A stretch of DNA of 64,000 nt from Astragalus membranaceus (GCA_039519185.1 CM076849.1:105852077-105916076), one strand, 5' to 3'; counted from the stretch's first letter, positions 23,129 through 34,500 are shown. Numbers and translations: made by a program. The notes: a model not told the origin generated them from the letters alone.

Positions 23129-24433
23129 ATGAAGGCAAATATGAATATAAAAATGGTTTCTTTGAATGGTACAAATTATCATTTGTGGAAGGGCAAGATG
23201 AAAGATTTATTGTTTGTGAAGAAAATGCATATTCCTATTTTTGGTAGTAAAAACCCGGATTCGACATCTACGGAAGAATGGGATTTTGAACATCAACAAG
23301 TATGTGGTTTCATTCGCCAATATGTAGAAGATAATGTTTATAACCATATTGCTAATGAAACAAATGCAAAAACCTTGTGGGAGAAGATAGAGTCCTTGTA
23401 TGCCTCTAAATCAGGGAATAATAAATTGTTCTTGTTGAATAGCTTCATAAGTTTGAAGTATAAGGAGGGGACTTCTATTTCGGATCACTTGAGTGATTTT
23501 CAAGGGCTTCTTGATCAAATGTCAGGAATGGGTATCAAATTTGATGATGAGCTTTTGGGACTATTTCTATTATTATCTTTGCCAGATTCGTGGGAGACAT
23601 TTCGGGTCTCTAATGGTATTGTTTCTTTGGAAACGGCTAAGAGTGGTGTACTTAATGAGGAGATGAGAAGGAAGGCACAGGGTTATTCATCTCAATCCGA
23701 AGTTCTTGTCACTGAAAATAGGGGGAGAAGTACTCAGGGTAAGCAGAAACAAAGGGATAATGATGATTATGATGATCGTGTTACTGCTACTATTGGTGAT
23801 GACTTTATTATTCTCTGTGATCATGAGACAATTAATCTTGTGTCAGATGAGAGCATGTGGATAGTTGATACTGGTGCTACATTGTATGTTACACCTAAGA
23901 AGGAGTTCTTCACATCTTATACTCCAGGTGACTTTGGAGTGTTGAGGATGGGTAATGATGGTGTATCTAAAGTAATTGGTGTTTGTGATGTTTGTTTGCA
24001 AACCAACATGGGAATGTGGTTGTTACTTAAAGGAGTCAAACATGCTCCCGATGTTCGCTTTAATTTGATTTCTGTGTCTATGCTTGATGATTGTGGTTAT
24101 GATAATCACTTTGGTGGTGGAAAGTGGAAACTCAACAAAGGTAACTTGGTTTTAGCTAGAGGGAAGAAAATTTCTAAACTGTATTGGACAAAAGCTATGG
24201 TTTCTATAGACAGCGTGAATGCTGTGCATATGGAAGCATCTTTGTGGTACCGAAGGCTTGGTCATATCAGTGAAAATGGGTTAAATGTCTTAGCCAAAAA
24301 GGATGTGCTTGTAGGTTTGAAGAATGCAGATTTGGAGAAATGTTCTCATTGCATGGCTGGTAAACAAACTAGAGTGTCATTCAAAAAGCATCCTCCCTCT
24401 ACGAACCGAAAACGAACCCATACTAATTCGTAA
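23129..24433 (+). pseudogene. Copia gag-protease-pre-integrase fragment
   Basis: The frame is open for about 434 codons from an ATG at 23129. Gag (UBN2-type) motifs are NGTNYHLWKGKMKDLL and AKTLWEKIESLYASKSGNNK, with LPDSWETFRVS. The protease motif is MWIVDTGATLYVTPKKEFF. The pre-integrase zinc region is LWYRRLGHISENGLNVLAKK followed by CSHCMAGKQTRVSF. The CCHC zinc knuckle expected between gag and protease is absent: the frame passes from KQKQRDNDDYDD straight to VTATIGDDF, suggesting an in-frame deletion. The frame then runs into unrelated sequence and stops at 24433. Confidence 0.85.
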
Positions 24434-24661
24434 TAGTTTTGTAATTTTAGAAGTTAAGTTCGAGAAACATTTCTATTTTTAGGTTGATAAAAGACACTAT
24501 TTTTATTTTATTTTTCCCACCAAAGACGTGTAAACTAATAATTGATGATAATAATTTAATGCATAAGAGGATAAAATGTTGATGTACAAGTTGTTCTGAA
24601 TATGTAATATATAAATTAACCTATTGAATAAATAAAATATGGCAAAATAAAAGACGTGGTC

Positions 24662-27354
24662 TCAATGGGAGTGTTGAGTAGTAGGATAAGAAGAAGGATG
24701 AGTAGAAGGAGCAGTCCACAAAGAACTAAGAGTGCGAAGACGATGAAAGTATTCACCCATTGCTAACAAGCCTTGAGCAGCTTGCCCATTTGTTAGGATC
24801 CTAGACATGTATAGAAGAGTTTGTTGCCTAAGGTGATCTGCCTGTAGAAAAGAAAAGACATTAATTTGCGTTACTATGGATTCAAGTATGGTTAAGACTA
24901 AGCCCTTTTTATTTGAATCATCAATTGGTGTATCTAATGGGGTGGGGCTACTAACTATTACTAGGATTGCTAAAGAATAATAATTACAAGTGTAGATAGA
25001 AATCTAGTTCTAATTATGCAGTTCCAAAGCATTTCATACCTGAATTACAAAACCTTCTAGTGCTTCACCATTGTCAATGGCAGCAGCCATCTGAAACTGA
25101 TAGTTTCCAACATCCAAGGGATTATTAGATTGTATGTTGTGGACCATACTCTGCTGGAGTTTCTCCAACCCTACTGAAAGAGCATCTTCAGCTTGATGAG
25201 ACGATAGACGGAGGTTATTAATGCTCGCAATTTGTTGATCTGTCAAAGCCTCGAGCTGCGGTACGATGATCTGTAACGAAAAAAGGTCAAGTAGTTCTTA
25301 CAACATCATTAAGGTTTGCACAACATCCACTATACAACAGTAACAGCAAAACCAAGTATTTTTAATAACAATAGATCACATCAACCATACCAAGAGGTTT
25401 TAAATTGCATTCTTGGTAATGGTCGCAGTCGTTTTGCAATCAATGATTTTATGGAGAATTGCGGTCAAATGCTACTGGTGATCTCAAAAATCATGCATGA
25501 TGTTGCAGCCCAAATAGCAGTCACGCACCTGTTTTTAAAACCTTCATGACCAACATTGCGGCTGCATCAATCATATTTGACCGCAATTATATCAAGGATC
25601 GCGATGGAACTCTTTCCAAACAATTATGAGTGAATACCAGTTTTTCTGTTTTAAGTTAGGAAACCACTTCTGAAGACTTATATAGAACTTATCATTATCA
25701 ACAACAGAAAATACAAAAGAGTTGTGGAGATCAGATAATACTGAGTGGATGTATGTACATTTAGAAGCTGTGATGGACGAGATCCTCCGATCCAAAGAAA
25801 AAGGCGTTCAATGGAAGCTTTCCACGCACCCGAGATCAAATAAAAGACATCAGCTTTTGCAGCATCAGCTTTAATCCTGAAAAGATTTGAGTAGTGATTC
25901 AAGCTACTCTCAACAAGTAAATTAAGCTGTACATCAGATGTATCATGTGATTGCAATGCATTTCTTAGTTCTTCATTCTGTCTATCCTGCTCTTCAACCC
26001 AACGTCCATATTCAATTTCAAATAATGATATCCCTGCTTCAAAAAATAAGAGTACCATTTTCAAGAAAGTGCACACCAATGCTCCTAACACTGAATAAAT
26101 GTAATAGAGAATATCATATTAGGGAAGCTCTAAATTGCAAATAAAATCACAAACCTGAGTTTATTGCTGCAGATGATCCCATATAACTAACATCTAATGA
26201 ACTGCTTCTGTATAGACCCTGCAAACAGAAATACTAGTAAGCATGGCAGATGAAAGAATATATATTATGTTTTAAATTGAAGTCACGGTATCGCGCGATA
26301 CAAATGGGGAGATCAAAAAGATCTTGACATTGCAGCCGCGATTAAGGTCATAGACCGCAATTTAAAACCATGATAAACATCGAAATTAGAGGAAAATAAG
26401 CATGGTGATTGTTTTAGTTGAGTTCACCTGCTTTCTTGCTTTATCAATCTCAAGTTCCAATTGCATGAGCTTTAATCGGCTTGTTTCCAATTGTTGAACA
26501 TAGGCCTGTGAATCACAATATTACTAATCAGATTATAAACACTAACTATATTCCTATGAATTCAGCTTTTACAACCTTCTTCCGCAGCCGACATTTCCGA
26601 GCAGCCTCACGATTTTGGGCTAGCCGTCTAAACCCCTAATCATAGATATTGAGCAACAATAATGTCAGAGAGTCAATTGAAGAGAATTAATGATTGGTAT
26701 CAGATCTTCAGAGACATTAATTTTGTTCATCAACATGTAAATGTGTGAAGAAATCCATTATATACCCTTCCAAGTTATATAGTTCTTGACATATGGTCAC
26801 TGCATTCAGACTCCATGATACCAAGTTACAATCAATGTTTTAAATAGCGGTACTAGTCGCATTGCAATCCTTGATAATGCAGAGAATCGCTGTCAAATAC
26901 GACTAACGCAGTCTTATACGTTGTTTTGATCCTTGGATACAATAATCAAAATGAAACATTGAGAAGATGATAAGGAAATGCATAACAGAAATTAATACTG
27001 AATACTGATATAATTTCATCACCTTAGGTACAATTTTGTCAGTAGTCTCTTGATCATCTCCAGAAGGTTCCCTTAATTCATGAGGATTACATTCAGACTG
27101 GAAAAAATAACATTCAAAAGACTAAAATATCAACAACTTTTCACATAAAACAAAGCTAACCCAAAAAAAAAAACAAAAGAGAAATTCATGTGTTTTTTGA
27201 CCTTATTATCCATGCTACTCTTCATCATCAACATTGGAGAAGAAGCAAATGAACTGAGGGTTCCATCAACTTTAAAATTGTCCTCCCACATGCTCACTTG
27301 ATGGAATGGCTCATATATGTCCATCCTTATCACTTGACTTGATGAACAACTCAT
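24662..27354 (-). CDS. TGA-type bZIP transcription factor, 8 exons, 371 aa
   Basis: Exons in transcript order: 27354-27202, 27097-27023, 26635-26576, 26505-26428, 26218-26155, 26033-25759, 25270-25040, 24841-24662. All introns are GT-AG and all phases join, giving 371 aa from MSCSSSQVIRMDIYEPFHQV to a stop at 24662. Residues 77-122 form the bZIP (LAQNREAARKCRLRKK, then the leucine zipper AYVQQLETSRLKLMQLELEI). Residues from about 144 form the DOG1/TGA domain (FEIEYGRWVEEQ, RIKADAAKADVFYLISGAWK, FLWIGGSRPSQLLN, LTDQQIASINNLR, QADHLRQQTLLYMSRILTNG). TGA factors bind as-1/TGACG elements and act with NPR1-type co-activators in defence and development. The N-terminus resembles the TGA1/4 and TGA3/7 groups; exact clade needs a tree. 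Odd: Cys replaces the usual Ser in the RKSRLRKK basic motif. It appears functional. Confidence 0.95.
25395..25548. repeat. Small MITE-like insert in TGA intron 6
   Basis: It starts GGTTTTAAATTGC and ends TTTTTAAAACC, forming an inverted repeat, and contains GGTCGCAGTCG and GCGGTCAAATGC segments. A sister fragment continues to about 25600 (TTGACCGCAATTATA). Same style as the inserts at 26269 and 26830. Confidence 0.5.
26269..26375. repeat. Small MITE-like insert in TGA intron 4
   Basis: The ends GTTTTAAATTG and CAATTTAAAAC are inverted repeats around CACGGTATCGCGCGATAC and GACCGCAA. It is shorter than 110 bp and non-coding. Confidence 0.55.
26830..26945. repeat. MITE-like remnant in TGA intron 2
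   Basis: GTTTTAAATAGCGGTACTAG with AATCGCTGTCAAATACGAC and a degraded right end: the same family as the two other intronic inserts, more decayed. Confidence 0.4.
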
Positions 27355-28110
27355 ATACTATAAATCATATCAAAATCAAAATCATATCTCAAATTGGAAA
27401 CTCAATGTAATGTAGTCATCACAATATAATCAAGGGAAATTAATTCTTGGTTCCCTATATAAGAGTCAATTGAGTGAAAATCTTGAACCTAACTTTATTC
27501 CTTGAAATTGAACAAAACTCAACATCAAAAGCAGCAATATACAGAAGTTTGCACATGATAAATGTTCTTTTGATATGATAATTTTGTTTTTAAAAAATAA
27601 TAATATAGAGAATACAAATATTTGATGCACTAACATTTGAATTAAAAGGAAGGAGGAGTAATAAAATAGTTAACAGTATAGTATTCCAATACTACTGAAT
27701 TAGTATGATTCCATTATCAGTTATTTTATGGTCAACCCTCTATTTGCTGGGTTTTTTATTTGTCTCAACACTATCTTCCCCAACCCAAACATTAAATTGA
27801 AAAAAAAAATGAGAAAATATTTTGAGTAATAGGATCATTAGTTCAATCCTATAAAGTTCAAATCAAACACAGCTGAAAAAGAAAGCTAACCTCTATCTTG
27901 CTTGGCTTGGTAGGATCAGCAACCTCTAATATTAGCATTAATCCATCATAGCCAAATGAAATGAATCAATTTATCTATATATATATATACAAGTAGAGAA
28001 GAGAGAGAGAGAGGGAGAGAGAGAAATACACAAAATTATTGGCTAATAATACCATTTTTCTCTCGCATGCAAACAAGCTATGAAAAGCAACGCACTGACA
28101 GAAAAAAACA
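27355..28110 (-). promoter_or_regulatory. Upstream region of the TGA gene
   Basis: On the gene's strand there is a CT-rich stretch (28030-27995) next to a TATATATATA run (27991-27978), a plausible core promoter or 5' UTR. A possible 5' UTR exon ends AGATAGAG before GTTAGC (27890s), which would place an intron before the coding ATG; that region also holds an upstream ATG-ATG-GAT-TAA mini-ORF. This is inference without transcript data. I see no other gene here. Confidence 0.4.
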
Positions 28111-28604
28111 AATGAAAAATGGATTATATAATAAAGAAAACATCAATTTTTGAATATAACAACAAAACTATTTAATGTGTTTTTTCTTAAAAAAGTCTAG
28201 TTAGATGTGTCAGATTGCAAACGCTGTTACCTTTTCCATTTTAATTTTAAGAGAAACAACTCAGCCGTGCTTTAAAAACCAAAAGGAATGAACATTGAAG
28301 AAAGTACCACGTTCATAGCTTTTCTTTATTTTGATAGTGATCTTTGCCTAACATAATTAAGAAATGAAGGTATTTTCTTTAATAATTAAAAATTTAGATT
28401 ATGCGAGGCATACTATAATTGATGTATTGGAATTTTTTTACAATCAGTAACAGATCCATAAAAAGTCTATACTATTTCCTAAAATATATTATAAATTTTT
28501 ACTAAATACACAATTTAATTTCCTCAAAAAAAAATAATTATAGAAAAATCATAAATCATTTAATTTTTTACAAATTTAAAAACTAAAAACGTCAAATTAA
28601 TACT
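28111..28604. other. AT-rich intergenic DNA
   Basis: No gene or repeat boundary seen. Confidence 0.5.
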
Positions 28605-28880
28605 TGTGAGCTTCTACATATTTGGTGCATCTGGCTAGCTCGGAATGATGTGTCTTTTAGAGGTGAAGAAGCCAAGCTAGACTCGATTGTAGCTCGTAAC
28701 AAATATCTGTCTTGGTGTTGGTTTATTTTTGGGGTGGGAAGAGATTCTAGTTTGTCTCCGTGACTATGGTGGAACAATACTCTCAATTGTATCAACAATC
28801 TCTAATTCCTTTGTGTTAATCTAGTTTTGAGCATTCTTAATGCTCTATTCAATATATCATTGCTTATCGGAAAAAAAAAT
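28605..28880 (+). pseudogene. LINE 3'-end fragment
   Basis: The sequence encodes the last part of a LINE ORF2 (WCIWLARNDVSFRGEEAK) followed by a 3' UTR with ATGCTCTATTCAATATATCATTG and TTATCGGAAAAAAAAA. The same tail style ends the LINE at 10385. It is a severely 5'-truncated insertion; no clear TSD found. Confidence 0.75.
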
Positions 28881-30382
28881 TATCTTGGAGACAACACTTA
28901 TGTTATTGTGGGGGCAAAACCAAATTATCATATGTATTACTAAACCATTTAATTTATCTAGTGGGGACAATTGCCCCCAAGAATCACCACTAGCATTCAT
29001 CCCTAGTTAGAATATTGGAGTGTGATTATCAAAGACTATTTTACTATAAGAAAGTTAGAGGATTTTAAAAGACTGTGTAGCAATATATTAACTTCGTAAG
29101 AGTTGAAGGATTTTGGATTTGAATGAATTTAGGTCAAAATGTTTGAAAGAGAGAGAGGTCATGAAAAATCTCATTGAGTCCCCTAATTTTACCGATTATA
29201 TCCATAGTTTTAGTTCACCAATAAATTGTCATCCAATTTTTGACAGAAATGATAAAGCCGTTGGCAGGTCTCAGTGACCCCAAAGAATTTCATTTTTCTA
29301 TTAATTATGTGGAGTTTTTCATAAAGTATATTTTGAATTATATTATTCCAAATTTCAAATTCGACCATTAACTTTTTATAGCAAAACTGGACAACTATCC
29401 ATTATTACTTTCAAATCATTTTTACATATATCTAAGAAAAGTTTTTCCATTACCTAGCTTTTTTATAAGAAATATATTACATGTTTGAATTTATATTTAA
29501 AAATGGAAGATGTATGAAAAGCTTTTCCATTACCAATTTAAAAAAACTAAAGACTAGATAATGATTTACAACACAAGATAATTTTTCCTTCTTTTTGACT
29601 AATGAAAAAAGATTTTATTTGAAATTTATTTAATTAACAGTATACATTGTGAGATTTTTTTTTGAAATGTTTAATTACATAGTAATAGATTAAATAAATT
29701 CACTCCAAAATAATTTTGATCTTAGTTACTAGTTATGCCCAATAAGATAAGGACGTACTTTTAGGGTCAATTTTCATGCCGAAGCGCATTGAGTATGGAT
29801 AATGAGGAGTTCCTAGCAATCTCTAGGCTAAGCGACACGTGAATGAACTAAATTCACATTAAAATGAGAGTGATTTTGAGTTTGTTCTAGTATTGGACAA
29901 CAAAGTTGAAGGAGGACTAAAAAGAACAGATTCGTACTATCCATAGCAATAAGATGTATCTTCCTTTTGAAAGCTCAAAGCCCAAGAACTTCGCATTTAA
30001 ACGTGTTTAACTTAGAGCTCTTGTGGTATATGTGGCCTACTAAGAAGTTTCCTGAAAAGAGTGAGTGAGGACAAAGGAGCAGAAAACATGTGTGCTGATT
30101 TGTGCGTCCAGCTAGCAATTTTGAAAAATCTCTAAGTCGTTACAAATGGTATTCGAGCCAGAAATCTTCCAAGAACGGTATAGTTCGGGAACGAATCAAG
30201 AAGAAGCTTGTGAGCACGTGACACTTGTGGGTGACAGGAGTGTGGAGTGATGACTAGTGCATTGAGCATATGGATAATGAGCGACTTCTAGAACGCTTTT
30301 AGGTAACGGGACATATGAATGAAAGGCATATATTGAACTTAAGAAGAGCAATAGTTAAGAGAAGCAACAAGGAGAATATTTA
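28881..30382. other. Non-coding DNA with a divergent direct repeat
   Basis: I see no gene. A diverged direct repeat of about 60 bp occurs at about 29784 and 30257 (GCGCATTGAGTATGGATAATG against GTGCATTGAGCATATGGATAATG). Near 30140 GTTACAAATGGTATTCGAGCC resembles an LTR end plus a degenerate tRNA-Met primer site, so an old LTR remnant is possible. Confidence 0.4.
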
Positions 30383-30511
30383 TGTTTGGTAGAAGAGAAA
30401 GTGGGAAGAGAGAAAGAGAGAAGCGAGAGTGTCTTTCTATTGTTTGGCACACTCTCTTCTCTCTTTCTCTCTTTCATTCCTCTCTTTTCCCTTTTTCTCT
30501 TCTACCAAACA
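30383..30511. mobile_element. Purine/pyrimidine hairpin MITE
   Basis: The terminal inverted repeats TGTTTGGTAGAAGAGAAA and TTTCTCTTCTACCAAACA are perfect over 18 bp. The left half is almost pure GA and the right half almost pure CT, so the whole 129 bp can fold into one hairpin. Non-coding. Confidence 0.75.
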
Positions 30512-30673
30512 CACAATGTAAAATAATAATAAACAAATCCCCTCTCATTCTCTCTATTCTTTTTTTCGATAATTGAGAGTTTATTAAAAAAACTATTTAG
30601 CTAAGCATCATTAGTATGCACTCCCCCATCTTCTATGAAGTGTTTGAGAGGGCACTTAATAATATGCCAAGAC
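30512..30673. other. Flanking DNA before the nested LINE
   Basis: No gene. It ends with CCAAGAC (30667-30673), which is repeated at 57342-57348 after the LINE A-run. Confidence 0.5.
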
Positions 30674-30868
30674 TAAATGGGAGGAGGATACACCAAGTTC
30701 TTGTATATTTACACCACCATGGGACTAGAAACAAAACAAAAGAGTCGGGGCGAGCCCAGGGCAAGACCACCACTAAACCTTAGCAAAGGGTCTAGGGAGT
30801 TTCATGTGCAGCTTGTTGTTTTAAGAAAATATTTTTATGGCTTATCATGACCGTGGAAAGAAGCCCCT

Positions 30869-31497
30869 TTGTCCGGTGTTGAGGAACAAGGGCTCACGGT
30901 CGAGGACGAGGATATAGTTGAAGGTGAGGTCTTCCACAGAACGCTTGCAGGGAAGCTATGGACCGATAGCCCGTACAATGCCAGAGCTTTCAAGCAAACG
31001 ATTACTCAAGCTTGGAGATTGAAGAACCTGGTAGAGGTACAAGACCTCAGCAAAAATCTCTTCCTATTTCGGTTTTAAAACAAGAGGGATATGGAATCGG
31101 TACTGAAAAATGGCCCTTGGGACTTTGAGAGTAACATTCTAATCCTTGAAAGGGTATTTGGCGATGAACAATCTATAGACATCAATATGCACCGTGTCTC
31201 CATTTGGATTAGGGTCTACGAATTACCGCTTAAAATGAGATCTGAATAAATGGCGAAGAAGCTTGGGAACACTCTAGGCACATTCAAGGAAGCGGGTCCT
31301 AAGGAAGGGCACAAATTTGGGCGTTTTCTGAGGCTCAAGATGTCTCTAGACTTGAGGAAACCTCTAGTTAGGGCCATGGTGATTCTCTACCAGGGGATAA
31401 GCATTCATATTCACTTCAAGTACGAAAGATTCCTACTTTTTGCTACGTCTGTGGGCGCATTGGCTACCAAGTGAAGGATTGCGGGGAGATTGAAGAC
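30869..31497 (+). pseudogene. LINE ORF1, first part (DUF4283-like)
   Basis: Reads LTVEDEDIVEGE, RAFKQTITQAWRLKN, VQDLSKNLFLFRF (stop at 31076), then MESVLKNGPWDFESNILILE, SIWIRVYELPLKM (stop), and finally a zinc-knuckle region (FCYVCGRIGHQVKDCGE in a shifted frame at 31436-31490). This is the DUF4283 plus zinc-knuckle ORF1 of plant LINEs. It is cut at 31497 by the solo LTR and continues at 34016. Confidence 0.85.
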
Positions 31498-32685
31498 TGT
31501 AACATCCCTAATTTTAAAGACTCGTACTATGATACCTAAGACCGATTAATTATTTGTGGGAATAATTAGTCGTGTCTCGGGGACTTATATGTCGGGAAAA
31601 TTATCAAGAAAACCTTTTCTCCATTAAAGGGTGGCCTATTCATAGTAAAATGAGGAATTGGAGCCTAAGGGAAAATCTGTCATTTCACACCCCTAGTTAT
31701 TAATATATAACTTTGAAGGTTATAATTAATTAGGAACCGAAAGAATTGAGGAATTTCGGATCGGAACCGGGTTAATCGAGAAGTTTAGTATCGAAGAGAA
31801 AATTTGACACCTAACCTATGACTTAATGGGCTAGGGGTAGTTTGGTCTTTTTCCCCATCATTTAAACCCCCCAGCCCATATATCCTCCTGGCCAGTCTCT
31901 CTCTTTCTCACACTTGGTCACTCCCCAATTCAGAAAGAAAGAAGAAAAAGCTGAAAGAAAGAAAGAAAGGAGAAGGAGGGGGCGTGGAGGAGGAGAAGAG
32001 AGGAAGCTTAGAAATCCTTGTTGCATGTAAGTTGTTTTTCTTCCATCCCACTCCATTTCCAATTCTGAATTCAATGAACCTATTTTCAACACCTGATTCT
32101 CCCTATATCCCTCTTTGCCATTTTCGCATATCAAAGCTCCAAGTGAGGAAGAAGATGGAGTTTTGAGCAATAGTTGTCTTGCATGTTCATTGGAAGCTTC
32201 TAAGAAGAAGATTTCAGACTGGCATGGTTGAGTGAAGGGAGGATTTGAGTAGTGGTGCTGCTGGGTTCGAGATTGGACAGAAGAGAGAGTTGCTGTCTTG
32301 GAATCGATTGAAGCAGTTCGGGGATTTTTCGTGTTCGGTTCGGTGATTTCGTCTTTCGGCTCAACCCTCGGATTTCGTCAACGGGTGAGTTCTACTCACG
32401 ATAGGGCATTTTGATATTCTGAACTTGTTTTCGATATGGAATCCCTTGGTCACATTTTCTGTTTACAAAAGACTTAGAACTGAAAAGCGTTTTTGAGTCA
32501 AAACGGTGTTTTACGGTTTAATGAGAATTTGATTTAAATCGTTGAAATGAAATGAATTGCGTGCTACTAGAAATATATATTCTGGGAATTTTCTGAGTTT
32601 CAGGTGATTGAAATTAGAAATCGAATCGGACGAGAACGGAGAGCGAAAATGAGAAAAGTGAGAAATTCTAGTAACAGACACAGGT

Positions 32686-32867
32686 CGCACGGACCGTGCG
32701 CCCCTGGGCACGGATCGTGCGCCTGCTTCGGGTTGGAAGTATTGGAAACAGAACGGGACGCACGGGTCGTGCGCCCCTGGGCACGGATCGTGCGTTTCCT
32801 TCTGGTAGACGGGTCCTGAGTAGTGCACCACGCACGGGTCGTGCGCCCCTGGGCACGGGTCGTGCGT
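32686..32867. repeat. Three doublets of GC-rich odd palindromes, 21 bp apart
   Basis: Palindromes of the type GCACG-NNN-CGTGC lie with centres at 32693/32714, 32766/32787 and 32838/32859, so each pair is spaced exactly 21 bp. The first is a perfect CGCACGG-A-CCGTGCG. The linker inside each pair is GCCCCTGG. See the matching doublets at 63255-63438. Confidence 0.92.
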
Positions 32868-33122
32868 GTGGTTCTGTTACCGGCTTCCGTTTTCTCGTTT
32901 TGTTGCTCCGTTTGATCCCGAACCTTTTCTAATTTCTTTCTCAACAATTCAAAAAGGGATTGCCTCACTAAAAACCTTATTTCGAACTTGTTCAACTCAT
33001 GATTTTGAAAAGGAGTTGAAAGGTATATTGATCGAAAAACCGAAACCCTAGTATACGTGTGGGTACACCGTCTGATGGATAGAATGAATATATATATTTA
33101 TATATATGTCAACTGTATATGA

Positions 33123-33245
33123 TTATAATGCCGGATGTTTATAGATTCATCAAAACGGGTTATAAGTCAATAATACATTACAATAAGATTATAATGCCGG
33201 ATGTTTATGAATTCATCAAAACGGGTTATAGATCAATAAGATATA
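33123..33245 (+). repeat. Tandem duplication in the solo LTR (about 63-bp unit)
   Basis: ATTATAATGCCGGATGTTTA and the following CATCAAAACGGGTTATA are repeated almost identically at about 33123 and about 33187. Confidence 0.85.
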
Positions 33246-34015
33246 AATTATCTAAAAAGATTATGTGATTGATCCTTTGGTGATCAAAATGAAAAAGGAG
33301 ATATAAATTATCTAACTCTCGAGAACTTGATGCGTATTGTCATACGTATTGCATTGGGTGACGACCCGACAAGTAGCATACTAGGGAGGGTAGTCATGAC
33401 CCCTTACCTAGGCCCTGAATGTGTTTTGGCGTGGTCAACTCACGGGTTACCGGGATTAGCACTGGATTGCAGTCGGTACGTGTTAAATAAATTCACGAAG
33501 TGCGTGGCATTTCGATTAATAAATATAAGACATGGTTATGTCAGTTTGGTTATAACGGTTTAATGAATTGAACCGAGTGTCAGTGAGGGGGCACGGTAGG
33601 ACTCACTGAGATAATGTTATCTCACCCTATCCATATTTGTTGTTTTTCAGAGAAGCAGGGAAAAAGGAAGACTATTGTGCACGAGTAGTTGATATACTCT
33701 TGGAGGTGATGAAGACTTAGTCATTTGATTCCTTGTTCTTTTGTTGTCCTAATTGGTTGTATAAACTTGTATTGATTATGAGTTATATGAACCGTTTATG
33801 TTTCTGTTTGGTATTTGGACTTGGATATTGTAATCCACTCAGCATGGAACCGATAAACTTCTATTTTATGAAGTAATGTTATTTCCGATTATGTTCTATT
33901 TCGGAAAAAGTTTGTATGTCCAAAACTTAAACAGGAACTGTGTCCTCTGAATTTTTCCGCATATGTGCACCTTCGGTGTTTCTACATGTTAGAAATACCG
34001 GGGTGTTACAAAGAC

Positions 34016-34500
34016 AATGATGCTGAAGGGTTTGAGGATATTGATGAGAATGAGCTTTCCTTTGGACCTTGGCTTAGGGCCTCACCACTCCCAAAGATCA
34101 CCTTCGAGCAAAGGAAATATAGCAGCTCAGGTAATTGTAGCAAATCTCTCTTCTCTCCAACTAGCACTAGTAAGTGTGATGTTACTAACTCTAAGAAAGA
34201 TGATGATGCTTCTCTTGAACAAACCAGTGACCCTCCCCAAATGAGTAAGATACCTGTTAAGGAACCATGTTTAAGGGAGCTCTTCATAAGCCCCAAAGAC
34301 ACTGCAAGGGTAGCTGAGTCCCTAGGTACTGTTGCGTTGTCTCCAACACCCAAGGTTGGAACTAGCAACCAGGAAATTGATGTTAAGAAGGAAAGAAGTG
34401 GCCAAGGAATAAGGAAAGGTGTGGTGATAAGAAGTCCAAGAAGGATGTGGTGATGGTCGATACTTGTGAAACCTATGATAGGCTGGTGTTGGGTGACTAA
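34016..34500 (+). pseudogene. LINE ORF1, second part
   Basis: The frame continues the ORF1 interrupted by the solo LTR: DNDAEGFEDIDENELSFGPW, LRASPLPKITFEQRKY, then a serine/lysine-rich tail ending at 34451. FGPWLRASP-type sequence next to the zinc knuckle is a hallmark of plant LINE ORF1. Function: nucleic-acid binding in the LINE particle (family knowledge). Confidence 0.85.

Larger units (their letters stand above)
22812..24433 (+). mobile_element. Truncated Ty1/copia retrotransposon
   Basis: It consists of the 3' end of a 5' LTR and leader (GGTCTGGACGACCGTGG, GGGGTTTTCCACGTTAA), a primer-binding site at 23084, then gag and the start of pol. It stops in the pre-integrase region at about 24433. 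There is no integrase core, RT, RNase H or 3' LTR. The exact left edge is uncertain. Confidence 0.75.
31498..34010 (+). mobile_element. Solo LTR, 2513 bp, TSD AAGAC
   Basis: It starts TGTAACATCCCTAATTTTAAAG and ends ACCGGGGTGTTACA, with AAGAC directly on both sides (31493-31497, 34011-34015). There are no internal retroelement domains, so this is the product of LTR-LTR recombination. A related, truncated LTR in the opposite orientation lies at 62131-63438. It contains three doublets of GC-rich palindromes and a tandem duplication. Open frames inside follow the repeats and are not genes. Confidence 0.93.

Noticed and set aside
32511..32995. Several overlapping frames of 60-130 codons in the solo LTR
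   Set aside because: They simply translate the palindrome doublets (RTVRA/ARSVRP repeats) in different frames.
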